From a virus, in the IMG/VR virus record IMGVR_UViG_3300043470_000337, positions 1 to 25,968 of that record: DNA of 25,968 nt; one strand, given 5' to 3'. Positions 6,608 through 11,030 of this stretch are shown here, one piece after another (position 1 is the stretch's first letter; each line of letters starts with the position of its first letter). Made by a program: the position numbers and the translations under genes. Under the pieces are notes generated by a model. It was not told the DNA's origin. It did no database searches and saw nothing but the letters and a program-made list of their open reading frames with translations.

Positions 6608-6931
6608 AAGTTTTAATCAGGTTAATAATCATATATAGTGGACGGAAACTAAATTCCCGGAAGATATTACTGTAAAACACTAACTAGTATATATAATAGT
6701 AGTAGTAATAAGAGTAATAGTAATAGAGTGTGATTAACATAGGCTGGTTTAGCCATATATATTATAACATTGAGTGTTTACCATGATTTGGAACATCTCA
6801 CTTGACCCAAAGAATAGTGGAGAGATTAACACATCATCACACACACTTATCTCTATAATGTGTACTTAATAAACAGTGCAACAGGGTTGAGTATGCAACT
6901 TATGTGCATTTGAGCCTACTCAACCCACAAA
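6608..6931. other. noncoding stretch with hairpins downstream of the last TACAGCT motif
   Basis: There is no gene of normal size. Read from the motif at 6932-6946 leftwards on the minus strand, it holds a 10-bp perfect stem GGGTTGAGTA/TACTCAACCC (6884-6893, 6917-6926) with TGCA/TGCA nested inside. It also holds AGAGAT/ATCTCT (6821-6826, 6849-6854) and GGCT/AGCC (6742-6745, 6751-6754). A TAG/TAA triplet run lies at about 6695-6728. The layout fits a long untranslated leader or a small RNA rather than a lost gene. Confidence 0.5.
6667..6756 (-). CDS. possible poly-leucine membrane micropeptide
   Basis: A 29-codon frame: MAKPAYVNHT, eleven Leu in a row, then YILVSVLQ and TAA. As a peptide it would be a single transmembrane helix. 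The Leu run comes from a low-complexity triplet tract that reads TAG/TAA on the other strand, so it may be a by-product of that tract. It is not directly behind a TACAGCT motif. Kept as a weak candidate because phage membrane micropeptides of this size do exist. Confidence 0.2.
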   Translation of the reverse strand: MAKPAYVNHTLLLLLLLLLLLYILVSVLQ

Positions 6932-6946
6932 AGTACAAAGCTGTAC
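6932..6946 (-). promoter_or_regulatory. TACAGCT-N4-ACT motif, copy 1
   Basis: Minus-strand TACAGCTTTGTACT. It is preceded by CAACTTGTTTG and a short GCC-TTC-GGC hairpin, as at copy 2. It leads into the noncoding stretch 6608-6931, not directly into a gene. Confidence 0.65.
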
Positions 6947-6969
6947 AAACAAGTTGCCGAAGGCCTAAT

Positions 6970-7008
6970 TAAAAAAATATAACCCGCACATAATGTACGG
7001 GCTATATT
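6970..7008 (-). terminator. Rho-independent terminator after the 103-aa gene
   Basis: An 11-bp stem (6976-6986 with 6998-7008, one G-T pair) is followed on the minus strand by seven T. It starts 8 nt after the stop codon at 7016. Confidence 0.85.
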
Positions 7009-7015
7009 ACTCACA

Positions 7016-7327
7016 TTAGAACAATGGTTCTTCAGCAAGAGTGTTTTCTGTAACACCAAACATTGCACCAAGGTTGGCAACAGTTGCAATATTAGCAGAA
7101 GGTCCATTAAGTACGGTCAACCAAATGTTGTCTCCGTCTCTTTGACCCTCAACGGTATATTCACTACCAAGCTCAACACCATATTGAAAAGACTTTTCCC
7201 AAATCTTTGCAATATAATTGTTACCGTCTGCTAATCTAACGGTACAAGTACGGTATTGAGATGCATTCTCACTGTTAGCTGTTTTTACTGTGTTGCTAAC
7301 TGACACTAATGTTCCTTGAACTTTCAT
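7016..7327 (-). CDS. OB-fold-like small protein, possible nucleic-acid binder
   Basis: 103 residues with a clear beta-barrel-like alternation: KVQGTLVSVSNTVKTAN, YRTCTVRLADGNNYIAKIWE, SFQYGVELGSEYTVEGQRDG, NIWLTVLNGP. It then has a loosely structured acidic tail ending TLAEEPLF. An acidic flexible tail behind an OB-like barrel is the plan of single-stranded-DNA-binding proteins, so an SSB-like role is a reasonable guess; no homolog search supports it. The gene is a single unit, with a TACAGCT motif 45 nt upstream of the start and a strong terminator just after the stop. Confidence 0.7.
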   Translation of the reverse strand: MKVQGTLVSVSNTVKTANSENASQYRTCTVRLADGNNYIAKIWEKSFQYGVELGSEYTVEGQRDGDNIWLTVLNGPSANIATVANLGAMFGVTENTLAEEPLF

Positions 7328-7358
7328 AATAAATAATTTATTGGTTAATACTCACATC

Positions 7359-7373
7359 AGTATAAAGCTGTAT
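7359..7373 (-). promoter_or_regulatory. TACAGCT-N4-ACT motif, copy 2
   Basis: Minus-strand ATACAGCTTTATACT, 45 nt before the ATG of the 103-aa gene. The upstream hairpin GTGC-TTC-GCAC and CAACTTGTTT match copy 1, so copies 1 and 2 share an extended unit of about 30 nt. Confidence 0.7.
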
Positions 7374-7398
7374 AAACAAGTTGTGCGAAGCACCTAAT

Positions 7399-7423
7399 TA
7401 AAAAACAAGGGATTACTCCCCTG
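7399..7423 (-). terminator. terminator containing the stop codon of the 98-aa gene
   Basis: Minus-strand CAGGGG/CCCTTG stem (7418-7423 with 7406-7411) is followed by TTTTTT. The TAA stop of the gene (7413-7415) lies in the hairpin loop. Confidence 0.8.
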
Positions 7424-7709
7424 TCTTGAACATAGGTTCAGGATACATTACATTAATAGCATCTTCCAATCTTTTGGCAAGGCTACCTAAGTATATACCT
7501 TCATCACTATACACAGGAAGTCTAAGGACATCCTTGTCTAATTTAGTACCACGACACCATTCCATGTTAATACAATCTATGATGTGTTCTCCTACATAAA
7601 AGGTTATAGTCCAAGAAACACCATTGTCTCTTTCAATAACTTTTAACAAAGGATCTTCAGTGGTAGTTAATGTAGGTGCCCACCAACCTGTATGAATAAA
7701 ATCTGTCAT
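7413..7709 (-). CDS. hypothetical protein
   Basis: 98 residues, unrecognised. Two short beta-rich segments (VSWTITFYVGEHIIDCINME and LPVYSDEGIYLGSLAKRLED) sit around a Cys-Trp element (NMEWCRGTKLD), ending in a helix with AINVMYPEPMF. It is probably soluble. The gene is a stand-alone cassette: TACAGCT motif 38 nt before the start, and a terminator whose loop contains the stop codon. Confidence 0.7.
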   Translation of the reverse strand: MTDFIHTGWWAPTLTTTEDPLLKVIERDNGVSWTITFYVGEHIIDCINMEWCRGTKLDKDVLRLPVYSDEGIYLGSLAKRLEDAINVMYPEPMFKTGE

Positions 7710-7733
7710 AATATATAGTTTTAATTAATTACT

Positions 7734-7748
7734 AGTTAAAAGCTGTAT
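7734..7748 (-). promoter_or_regulatory. TACAGCT-N4-ACT motif, copy 3
   Basis: Minus-strand ATACAGCTTTTAACT, 38 nt before the ATG of the 98-aa gene, followed by an A/T leader (AGTAATTAATTAAAACTATA). Confidence 0.75.
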
Positions 7749-7751
7749 AAT

Positions 7752-7777
7752 AAAACCTAGAGGAAATTAATCCTCTA
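7752..7777 (-). terminator. terminator containing the stop codon of the 63-aa gene
   Basis: A perfect 7-bp stem TAGAGGA/TCCTCTA (7758-7764 with 7771-7777) has loop TTAATT on the minus strand, followed by GGTTTTATT. The TAA stop at 7767-7769 is inside the loop. Confidence 0.7.
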
Positions 7778-7958
7778 AGTCTTCATTATACTCAAATGTT
7801 CCGGTTTCTATATACTCTATGATTTCTGCCTTATATGCATAATCAACAACCTTTCCATCTGGGAAGAATAGAGCATACTGATCTCTACCATCCATGTCCT
7901 GTTGGTATACTACAGTCCCTGTAATGAGATACCAAATAAAAATAATCTGTGCTATCAT
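7767..7958 (-). CDS. small membrane-associated or secreted protein
   Basis: 63 residues. A hydrophobic N-terminus (MIAQIIFIWYLITGTVVYQQ) could be a membrane anchor or a short signal peptide. It is followed by a polar, acidic domain (DGRDQYALFFPDGKVVDYAY...) ending EYNEDLED. Lacking Lys/Arg before the hydrophobic stretch, it is a weak signal peptide. No family recognised. The TACAGCT motif is 31 nt before the start, the shortest spacing in the array. Confidence 0.7.
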   Translation of the reverse strand: MIAQIIFIWYLITGTVVYQQDMDGRDQYALFFPDGKVVDYAYKAEIIEYIETGTFEYNEDLED

Positions 7959-7975
7959 ATATATAATTTAAAATT

Positions 7976-7990
7976 AGTACAAAGCTGTAT
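7976..7990 (-). promoter_or_regulatory. TACAGCT-N4-ACT motif, copy 4
   Basis: Minus-strand ATACAGCTTTGTACT, 31 nt before the ATG of the 63-aa gene and about 10 nt after the preceding terminator hairpin. Confidence 0.75.
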
Positions 7991-7995
7991 TAAAG

Positions 7996-8015
7996 TAAAA
8001 GGGGATTACTCCCCT
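7996..8015 (-). terminator. terminator containing the stop codon of the 96-aa gene
   Basis: Minus-strand AGGGG/CCCCT stem (8011-8015 with 8000-8004) and loop AGTAAT, followed by TTTACTTT. The TAA stop (8006-8008) is in the loop. Confidence 0.7.
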
Positions 8016-8296
8016 CCTAAAATTAGTCCTTCTTTTTCAAAGGTTACATAATGCTCACATAGATATTTAAGTTTTTCATACTCTTCATTGTTTATATGTA
8101 TTGTGCAATATGGTATTCCTTGAGAATCATCTATTCTGATTAACATTTTCTGTGGATAACCAAAATCAATAATGCATTTAAACATATTATCAAAATCAGA
8201 ATCTAGTGCTACAAAAGCACCCCAAATTTCTTCTGTTAAGTCATCAGGTGTATAATTTTTTTTATACTCACCTGAATGGTAAAATAAAACATTCAT
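8006..8296 (-). CDS. hypothetical acidic protein
   Basis: 96 residues, soluble and acidic, with segments NYTPDDLTEEIWGAFVALDS, MFKCIIDFGYPQKMLIRIDD, and a C-terminal helix (NNEEYEKLKYLCEHYVTFEK) ending GLILGGE. No family recognised. It is a single-gene cassette, with the TACAGCT motif 39 nt upstream and its stop codon in the terminator loop. Confidence 0.7.
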   Translation of the reverse strand: MNVLFYHSGEYKKNYTPDDLTEEIWGAFVALDSDFDNMFKCIIDFGYPQKMLIRIDDSQGIPYCTIHINNEEYEKLKYLCEHYVTFEKEGLILGGE

Positions 8297-8321
8297 AATT
8301 TTTAGTTTTTAATTTAAGATT

Positions 8322-8336
8322 AGTAATAAGCTGTAT
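8322..8336 (-). promoter_or_regulatory. TACAGCT-N4-ACT motif, copy 5
   Basis: Minus-strand ATACAGCTTATTACT, 39 nt before the ATG of the 96-aa gene. The leader (AATCTTAAATTAAAAACTAA) closely matches those of copies 6 and 9. Confidence 0.75.
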
Positions 8337-8337
8337 A

Positions 8338-8373
8338 TCAAAAAGTTAAAGTGCCACTATTAAAGTGACACTT
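8338..8373 (-). terminator. terminator after the 22-aa ORF
   Basis: A 10-bp stem AAGTGTCACT/AGTGGCACTT (one G-T pair; 8364-8373 with 8349-8358) is followed by TAACTTTTT. It starts 4 nt after the stop codon of the small ORF. Confidence 0.8.
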
Positions 8374-8377
8374 CAAG

Positions 8378-8446
8378 TTAAGCATTGGGATTTAATACCC
8401 ATTCCTTAACTGTTACAATTCCATTGATGATTACATAAGATACCAT
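8378..8446 (-). CDS. 22-residue microprotein in the cassette array
   Basis: The short frame is MVSYVIINGIVTVKEWVLNP followed by NA and TAA. Its position argues for a real gene: a TACAGCT motif 39 nt before the ATG, an A/T leader nearly identical to those of the larger neighbours, and a terminator immediately after the stop. Length and composition alone would not be convincing. No homolog recognised; the beta-strand-like sequence could be a binding peptide or a remnant of a larger gene. Confidence 0.45.
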   Translation of the reverse strand: MVSYVIINGIVTVKEWVLNPNA

Positions 8447-8471
8447 GATATTTAGTTTTAAGATTAATACT

Positions 8472-8486
8472 AGTGAAAAGCTGTAT
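8472..8486 (-). promoter_or_regulatory. TACAGCT-N4-ACT motif, copy 6
   Basis: Minus-strand ATACAGCTTTTCACT, 39 nt before the ATG of the 22-residue ORF. Confidence 0.75.
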
Positions 8487-8489
8487 AAT

Positions 8490-8520
8490 AAAAAGAGAGA
8501 GAGTCTACATAACTCTCTCT
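8490..8520 (-). terminator. terminator containing the stop codon of the 28-aa ORF
   Basis: A perfect 9-bp stem AGAGAGAGT/ACTCTCTCT (8512-8520 with 8496-8504) is followed by CTTTTTATT. The TAG stop (8505-8507) sits in the 7-nt loop. Confidence 0.8.
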
Positions 8521-8591
8521 ATTGTGGATGCTAATCCTCTTGTGGTATTACGGTCCAAAGCAATAAGGAACCAACCCTCTGGTGAAAACAT
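8505..8591 (-). CDS. 28-residue microprotein in the cassette array
   Basis: The frame is MFSPEGWFLIALDRNTTRGL followed by ASTIERVM and TAG. The stop codon falls in the loop of the terminator, as in the larger neighbours, which supports this frame. A second ATG in another frame (24 codons) lies closer to the usual motif-to-start distance (about 33 nt against 47), so the frame is not certain. No homolog recognised. Confidence 0.4.
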   Translation of the reverse strand: MFSPEGWFLIALDRNTTRGLASTIERVM

Positions 8592-8624
8592 AAAACTGAT
8601 ATCATTTGGTCAATCAGCAATAGA

Positions 8625-8639
8625 AGTAAAGAGCTGTAT
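8625..8639 (-). promoter_or_regulatory. TACAGCT-N4-ACT motif, copy 7
   Basis: Minus-strand ATACAGCTCTTTACT. It is 47 nt before the ATG of the 28-residue ORF; the following leader is less A/T-rich than the others. Confidence 0.65.
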
Positions 8640-8653
8640 TAACTACAGAGAAA

Positions 8654-8672
8654 GAGAAGCCTTTATAGCTTC
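8654..8672 (-). terminator. hairpin containing the stop codon of the 62-aa gene
   Basis: Minus-strand GAAGC/GCTTC stem (8668-8672 with 8656-8660), loop TATAAAG, then TCTTTCTCT. The TAA stop (8663-8665) is in the loop. The T tract is interrupted, so termination may be partial. Confidence 0.55.
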
Positions 8673-8851
8673 CCTTGTCTCCATTCCCAATGTAGAGTTC
8701 TAGCAATCATGAACATGCCAAAACCAGCTAAAGACATAATAAATGCATTAGCATACATACCAGCAAATGCTACATAATATGTAACACTAACAATAGAAAT
8801 TATGGTGCATATATATGCTGCAACCATATTAAACAATCCAAATACTTTCAT
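8663..8851 (-). CDS. small two-helix membrane protein
   Basis: 62 residues from MKVFGLFNMVAAYICTIISI; the frame is open further upstream, but that part is the motif and the preceding terminator. Two hydrophobic segments (about residues 5-27 and 31-51) suggest two transmembrane helices, followed by a short polar tail (ARTLHWEWRQGKL). No family recognised. The motif lies 39 nt before the chosen ATG, matching its neighbours, and this decided the start. An early inner-membrane protein could act in superinfection exclusion or host takeover; not shown. Confidence 0.65.
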   Translation of the reverse strand: MKVFGLFNMVAAYICTIISIVSVTYYVAFAGMYANAFIMSLAGFGMFMIARTLHWEWRQGKL

Positions 8852-8876
8852 AGGTTTTAATTTTATTATTAATAAT

Positions 8877-8891
8877 AGTAGTAAGCTGTAT
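8877..8891 (-). promoter_or_regulatory. TACAGCT-N4-ACT motif, copy 8
   Basis: Minus-strand ATACAGCTTACTACT, 39 nt before the ATG of the 62-aa membrane protein, with an A/T leader (AATAATAAAATTAAAACCT). Confidence 0.75.
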
Positions 8892-8900
8892 ATAAAACAT

Positions 8901-8920
8901 AAAGGGGTATTACCCCCTTT
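8901..8920 (-). terminator. hairpin abutting the stop codon of the 47-aa gene
   Basis: A 7-bp stem AAAGGGG/CCCCTTT (8914-8920 with 8901-8907) is followed by ATGTTTTATA on the minus strand. The TAA stop (8919-8921) overlaps the base of the stem. Confidence 0.65.
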
Positions 8921-9062
8921 AATCTTCACTCCAAAATTCACACACAAAATTTCCCATAATATCAATCCCACACTCTTCCTCTATCTCCCATACATTATCA
9001 ACATAATATTTCTCTTTACTCAAAACATTATCATTATCCATTACAATCTTATTATACCACAT
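8919..9062 (-). CDS. small acidic protein (47 residues)
   Basis: The frame MWYNKIVMDNDNVLSKEKYY continues through VDNVWEIEEECGIDIMGNFV and ends CEFWSED. It is strongly acidic with four Trp/Tyr-rich spots and two Cys. No family recognised. Evidence for a real gene is its cassette: motif 38 nt upstream, matching A/T leader, and terminator stem overlapping the stop. It is the first gene of the minus-strand arm next to the divergent hub. Confidence 0.6.
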   Translation of the reverse strand: MWYNKIVMDNDNVLSKEKYYVDNVWEIEEECGIDIMGNFVCEFWSED

Positions 9063-9086
9063 AGCTTTTAATTTAATATTAATATT

Positions 9087-9101
9087 AGTATAGAGCTGTA
9101 T
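9087..9101 (-). promoter_or_regulatory. TACAGCT-N4-ACT motif, copy 9
   Basis: Minus-strand ATACAGCTCTATACT, 38 nt before the ATG of the 47-aa gene. Confidence 0.75.
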
Positions 9102-9282
9102 ATATACATGATGATGTTGTGTTGCTTGCTAGATATATACACACTGTGCTGACACCTACCCCCTGCTAGCCAGTATATATAATTATATTATTAATACATA
9201 CATACTAACATAAGTATAGAGTAGTATCATACTATTACATACATATTTACCACAGATAAAAATATATTATTACATCCTAAAA
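9102..9282. other. noncoding part of the divergent hub, left side
   Basis: No ORF. It is A/T-rich with repeated TACATA steps and one clear inverted repeat GCTAG/CTAGC (9128-9132, 9166-9170) around a C-rich loop. It lies downstream, on the minus strand, of motif copy 10, so it may be a transcribed leader. Together with 9298-9405 it is a candidate for the region where replication or bidirectional transcription starts, from position only. Confidence 0.4.
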
Positions 9283-9297
9283 AGTTTTGAGCTGTAT
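9283..9297 (-). promoter_or_regulatory. TACAGCT-N4-ACT motif, copy 10
   Basis: Minus-strand ATACAGCTCAAAACT, the most upstream copy. It directly abuts a hairpin TGGATT/AATCCA (9297-9302, 9320-9325) with a GGTACC core. No gene follows for 220 nt, so it would drive a leader or a small RNA. Confidence 0.65.
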
Positions 9298-9358
9298 GGA
9301 TTTCACGGGGGGTACCACCAATCCAGGCTGAGGGTGGGGTCAAATTATATAACCCCCA
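9297..9358. other. GC-rich hairpin pair in the divergent hub
   Basis: Two inverted repeats: TGGATT/AATCCA (9297-9302, 9320-9325) and TGGGGT/ACCCCCA with one bulge (9335-9340, 9352-9358). They stand out as GC-rich islands in AT-rich DNA at the point where the two transcription directions separate. On the minus strand the first could be a terminator-like or insulating hairpin before motif copy 10. Confidence 0.45.
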
Positions 9359-9405
9359 TCACAACCTACTATATACAATACCATCATACTCTCTTATATG
9401 CAACA

Positions 9406-9435
9406 TTTGCAATTACAAAAAAATTTATATATTTG
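9406..9435 (+). promoter_or_regulatory. Bacteroidota-type promoter for the right arm
   Basis: TTTG (9406-9409) and TATATTTG (9428-9435) are separated by 18 bp, matching the Bacteroidota -33 (TTTG) and -7 (TAnnTTTG) elements. The best promoter match in the window; it would start a short RNA at about 9441. Confidence 0.75.
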
Positions 9436-9440
9436 TAGAA

Positions 9441-9509
9441 GTTTCTTGCATAGAGAAGTTTATTTACTCAGACAGACCCTGGTAGTAATGTACCGGGGTT
9501 TTGTTTTTT
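9441..9509 (+). ncRNA. candidate short RNA or aborted leader
   Basis: Between the promoter and a strong terminator lies about 70 nt without an ORF. It contains a TTTCT...AGAGAA hairpin near its 5' end and ends with the terminator. It could be a small regulatory RNA, or a leader where right-arm transcription stops unless antiterminated. Confidence 0.45.
9477..9509 (+). terminator. Rho-independent terminator
   Basis: An 8-bp stem CCCTGGTA/TACCGGGG (one G-T pair; 9477-9484, 9491-9498), loop GTAATG, then TTTTGTTTTTT. Confidence 0.85.
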
Positions 9510-9512
9510 ATA

Positions 9513-9520
9513 TATCTTTG
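9513..9520 (+). promoter_or_regulatory. possible -7 element before the structured RNA
   Basis: TATCTTTG fits TAnnTTTG. No TTG is seen at the expected -33 position, which lies inside the preceding terminator stem, so this promoter is tentative. Confidence 0.4.
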
Positions 9521-9526
9521 TAGCAT

Positions 9527-9752
9527 AACTCATTCGGCATCCCTTTAGAACTGCCCGCTCAGAGTGAGTCTTTCCCCCCCTGTGGTGAGATAACCATAGG
9601 CCAAGTTCCAGAACACATACCGTAAGATCTGTGTCCCAGCTCTGGACTTTTTGGGTACTGGGAAAGCGGACTGAAGGTACCTAGGTTTGTATAACTAGTA
9701 TCCGGCCCAGATAAGTTTCTCTGATCAAGAAGTACTGTCTGGGTTTTTTTTT
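9527..9752 (+). ncRNA. candidate multibranched noncoding RNA
   Basis: About 225 nt without a plausible ORF, between a promoter-like element and a terminator. An outer stem CCTTTAG/CTGAAGG (9542-9548, 9671-9677) and an inner stem CCGCT/AGCGG (9555-9559, 9665-9669) enclose CCTGTGGT/ACCATAGG (9579-9586, 9593-9600, a perfect 8 bp with G-T) and GTTCCAGA/TCTGGAC with ACACA/TGTGT inside (9605-9647). A GCTCA/TGAGT hairpin (9557-9569) would compete with the inner stem. Nested long-range and local pairings of this kind point to a folded RNA. No known family (6S, RNase P, tmRNA, riboswitch) was recognised. Confidence 0.6.
9706..9752 (+). terminator. terminator of the multibranched RNA
   Basis: Stem CCCAGA/TCTGGG (9706-9711, 9738-9743), a 26-nt loop with a small inner TTCT/AGAA hairpin, followed by nine T. 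Confidence 0.75.
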
Positions 9753-9778
9753 GTATCTTAGCAGTAAGATATGTGTTT

Positions 9779-9832
9779 CCTGGTCAACGGACCGGGTAAG
9801 AAGTCCCGGGTATTACAGTCCGGGATTTTTTT
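9779..9832 (+). promoter_or_regulatory. attenuator-like set of mutually exclusive hairpins
   Basis: Four segments can pair with their neighbours: CCTGGTC (9779-9785), GACCGGG (9790-9796), TCCCGGG (9804-9810), CCGGGA (9820-9825). Pairing 1:2 leaves 3:4 free to form a terminator (6-bp stem plus seven T). Pairing 2:3 would prevent it. This is the logic of an attenuator placed before the HEXXH gene. What would switch it is not visible. Confidence 0.5.
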
Positions 9833-9833
9833 A

Positions 9834-9841
9834 TATATTTG
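9834..9841 (+). promoter_or_regulatory. -7 element directly before the HEXXH gene
   Basis: TATATTTG fits TAnnTTTG, and the ATG follows after 4 nt. If used, transcription would begin at or next to the start codon, giving a leaderless mRNA. No good -33 element is seen. Confidence 0.45.
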
Positions 9842-9845
9842 CTTT

Positions 9846-10289
9846 ATGAAAAAGTTTGACATGGGTAAATATATTCTGTTAGCAGGAGATAATGCTACAG
9901 AGATCTTTGATTATTATAAGGTACCGGAGATGCATGGTCTTAACAGAGCTGATGCCCAGGCAGAAGAGATTGATAAGACTAAAGGCAACGGGGTTTATAT
10001 TTATGGGTGGACTAATTATGACCCGGCTGATAAGAAGCTAACAGCAAAAGCTCCATACAAACCATTCTTGTTTCTTAACTTAAGTACATTTAAGAAGTAC
10101 TCCCTTACAGAAAAAGCTACAGCTGTTATGCATGAAACTATGCACATGAGTATACTCTTGAATAACTGGAAGATTACTGACAAAGAAGAAGAAGCAATAG
10201 GCTTTGCTGAAGATGAAGCTAATAAGATTGTAGAAAAGTTAGGGTTTAATAAAAAGGAAGAACCTAAGAAAGGGTTTTTTAAAAAGTAA
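9846..10289 (+). CDS. small HEXXH zinc-metallopeptidase-like protein
   Basis: 147 residues from MKKFDMGKYILLAGDNATEI. The frame is open upstream to 9771, but that part is the attenuator-like hairpin array. The key feature is AVMHETMHMSI, an HEXXH motif at residues 96-100 in a helix, with a Glu-rich EEEAIGFAEDEA segment about 14-24 residues later that could supply the third zinc ligand. The N-terminal 90 residues are alpha/beta and the tail is basic (KKEEPKKGFFKK). There is no signal peptide, so it would act in the cytoplasm or in the virion. It is the first gene of the right arm and shares TAATG with the next gene. Substrate unknown; a host-takeover or prohead protease role is conceivable. 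Confidence 0.7.
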   Translation: MKKFDMGKYILLAGDNATEIFDYYKVPEMHGLNRADAQAEEIDKTKGNGVYIYGWTNYDPADKKLTAKAPYKPFLFLNLSTFKKYSLTEKATAVMHETMHMSILLNNWKITDKEEEAIGFAEDEANKIVEKLGFNKKEEPKKGFFKK

Positions 10290-10921
10290 TGGCATATATA
10301 GAACACAATTTTTTTCCGCTGAAGGTATTTGTTAGGAATGAGTACATGTATCAACACACTAAGGGTTTAGGAGAATTTACCCCGGGGGTTATCATTTCAG
10401 TTAGGTGTATGCCGGGTCAAGCTGCACTGTTCCAGGTACTGTTAGACAATGGAGTGCTTAGAGATAAGCTACCAGCCCATGCATTACTGACTGAACCAAA
10501 GCTACCGGATCCTGACCTACCGTTTCACTACTTACAGATATGGAATTGTTTCTCCTATAACTTTACTCTGTTACATCTGTCATATCTTTATGATACTCCA
10601 GTGGAAGTTTATATGAAAGATAAAAAGTTCCACAAAGGAAACTACTATGCTACTATTAACTGGGGTAGTAATGATATGAACACAGACTTGTCTCTGGCTG
10701 AAGATGCACTAGAACATAAGAGTCACCATATTATTCTCCTGGACAATGGTCAGATAGCACTACAACCTAACAACCGGATTAAGTGGTCTGAGCCTAGCTT
10801 TGTTACTAAGCCTTTTCCTGAGAGACCGGACTATCTGGTTAACAAAGACTATTATAATTGTGAGGGCTTTGAAAAATGGAATACAGAAGATTCTGAAAGA
10901 ATGTTTTATGATACAGAATAA
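10289..10921 (+). CDS. hypothetical protein
   Basis: 210 residues. Its start overlaps the HEXXH gene stop (TAATG), so the two are coupled and may work together. The first part is beta-rich (PLKVFVRNEYMYQHTKGLGE, PGVIISVRCMPGQAALFQVL), with an SH3-like or barrel-like feel. The middle has LPDPDLPFHYLQIWNCFSYN, and the tail is rich in aromatic and acidic residues. I have an impression of similar proteins in crAss-like phages but cannot name a family. No signal peptide or membrane helix. Confidence 0.7.
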   Translation: MAYIEHNFFPLKVFVRNEYMYQHTKGLGEFTPGVIISVRCMPGQAALFQVLLDNGVLRDKLPAHALLTEPKLPDPDLPFHYLQIWNCFSYNFTLLHLSYLYDTPVEVYMKDKKFHKGNYYATINWGSNDMNTDLSLAEDALEHKSHHIILLDNGQIALQPNNRIKWSEPSFVTKPFPERPDYLVNKDYYNCEGFEKWNTEDSERMFYDTE

Positions 10922-10926
10922 TTTAT

Positions 10927-10934
10927 TATATTTG
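10927..10934 (+). promoter_or_regulatory. possible promoter -7 element
   Basis: TATATTTG just after the 210-aa gene. It would start a short RNA of about 70 nt ending at the terminator at 10986-11010, repeating the layout at 9406-9509. No clear -33 element. Confidence 0.45.
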
Positions 10935-10985
10935 TACTGTTCATTTTACTAAATGATAAACATAATTGATTTGATTTGCTAGAAG

Positions 10986-11010
10986 CCCTGGAAATTTTCC
11001 GGGGTTTTTA
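10986..11010 (+). terminator. Rho-independent terminator
   Basis: A 9-bp stem CCCTGGAAA/TTTCCGGGG with one G-T pair (10986-10994, 10996-11004), tight loop, then TTTTTAG. The same CCCTGG...CCGGGG type as the terminator at 9477. Confidence 0.8.
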
Positions 11011-11030
11011 GTTTAAACAAAAAAAATTTA

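Noticed and set aside
8473-8703. Plus-strand ORF of 76 codons in the cassette array
   Set aside because: It crosses two TACAGCT motifs and a terminator and is antisense to the cassette genes.
6932-9297. CRISPR array or tandem repeat
   Set aside because: The repeated motif is only about 14 nt, spacing varies from 150 to about 430 nt, and the intervals contain distinct genes.
9771-9845. N-terminal extension of the HEXXH gene (start at 9771)
   Set aside because: The extra 25 codons are the GC-rich hairpin array and the terminator T tract, and the peptide (Cys/Phe/Gly-rich) does not look like the rest of the protein.
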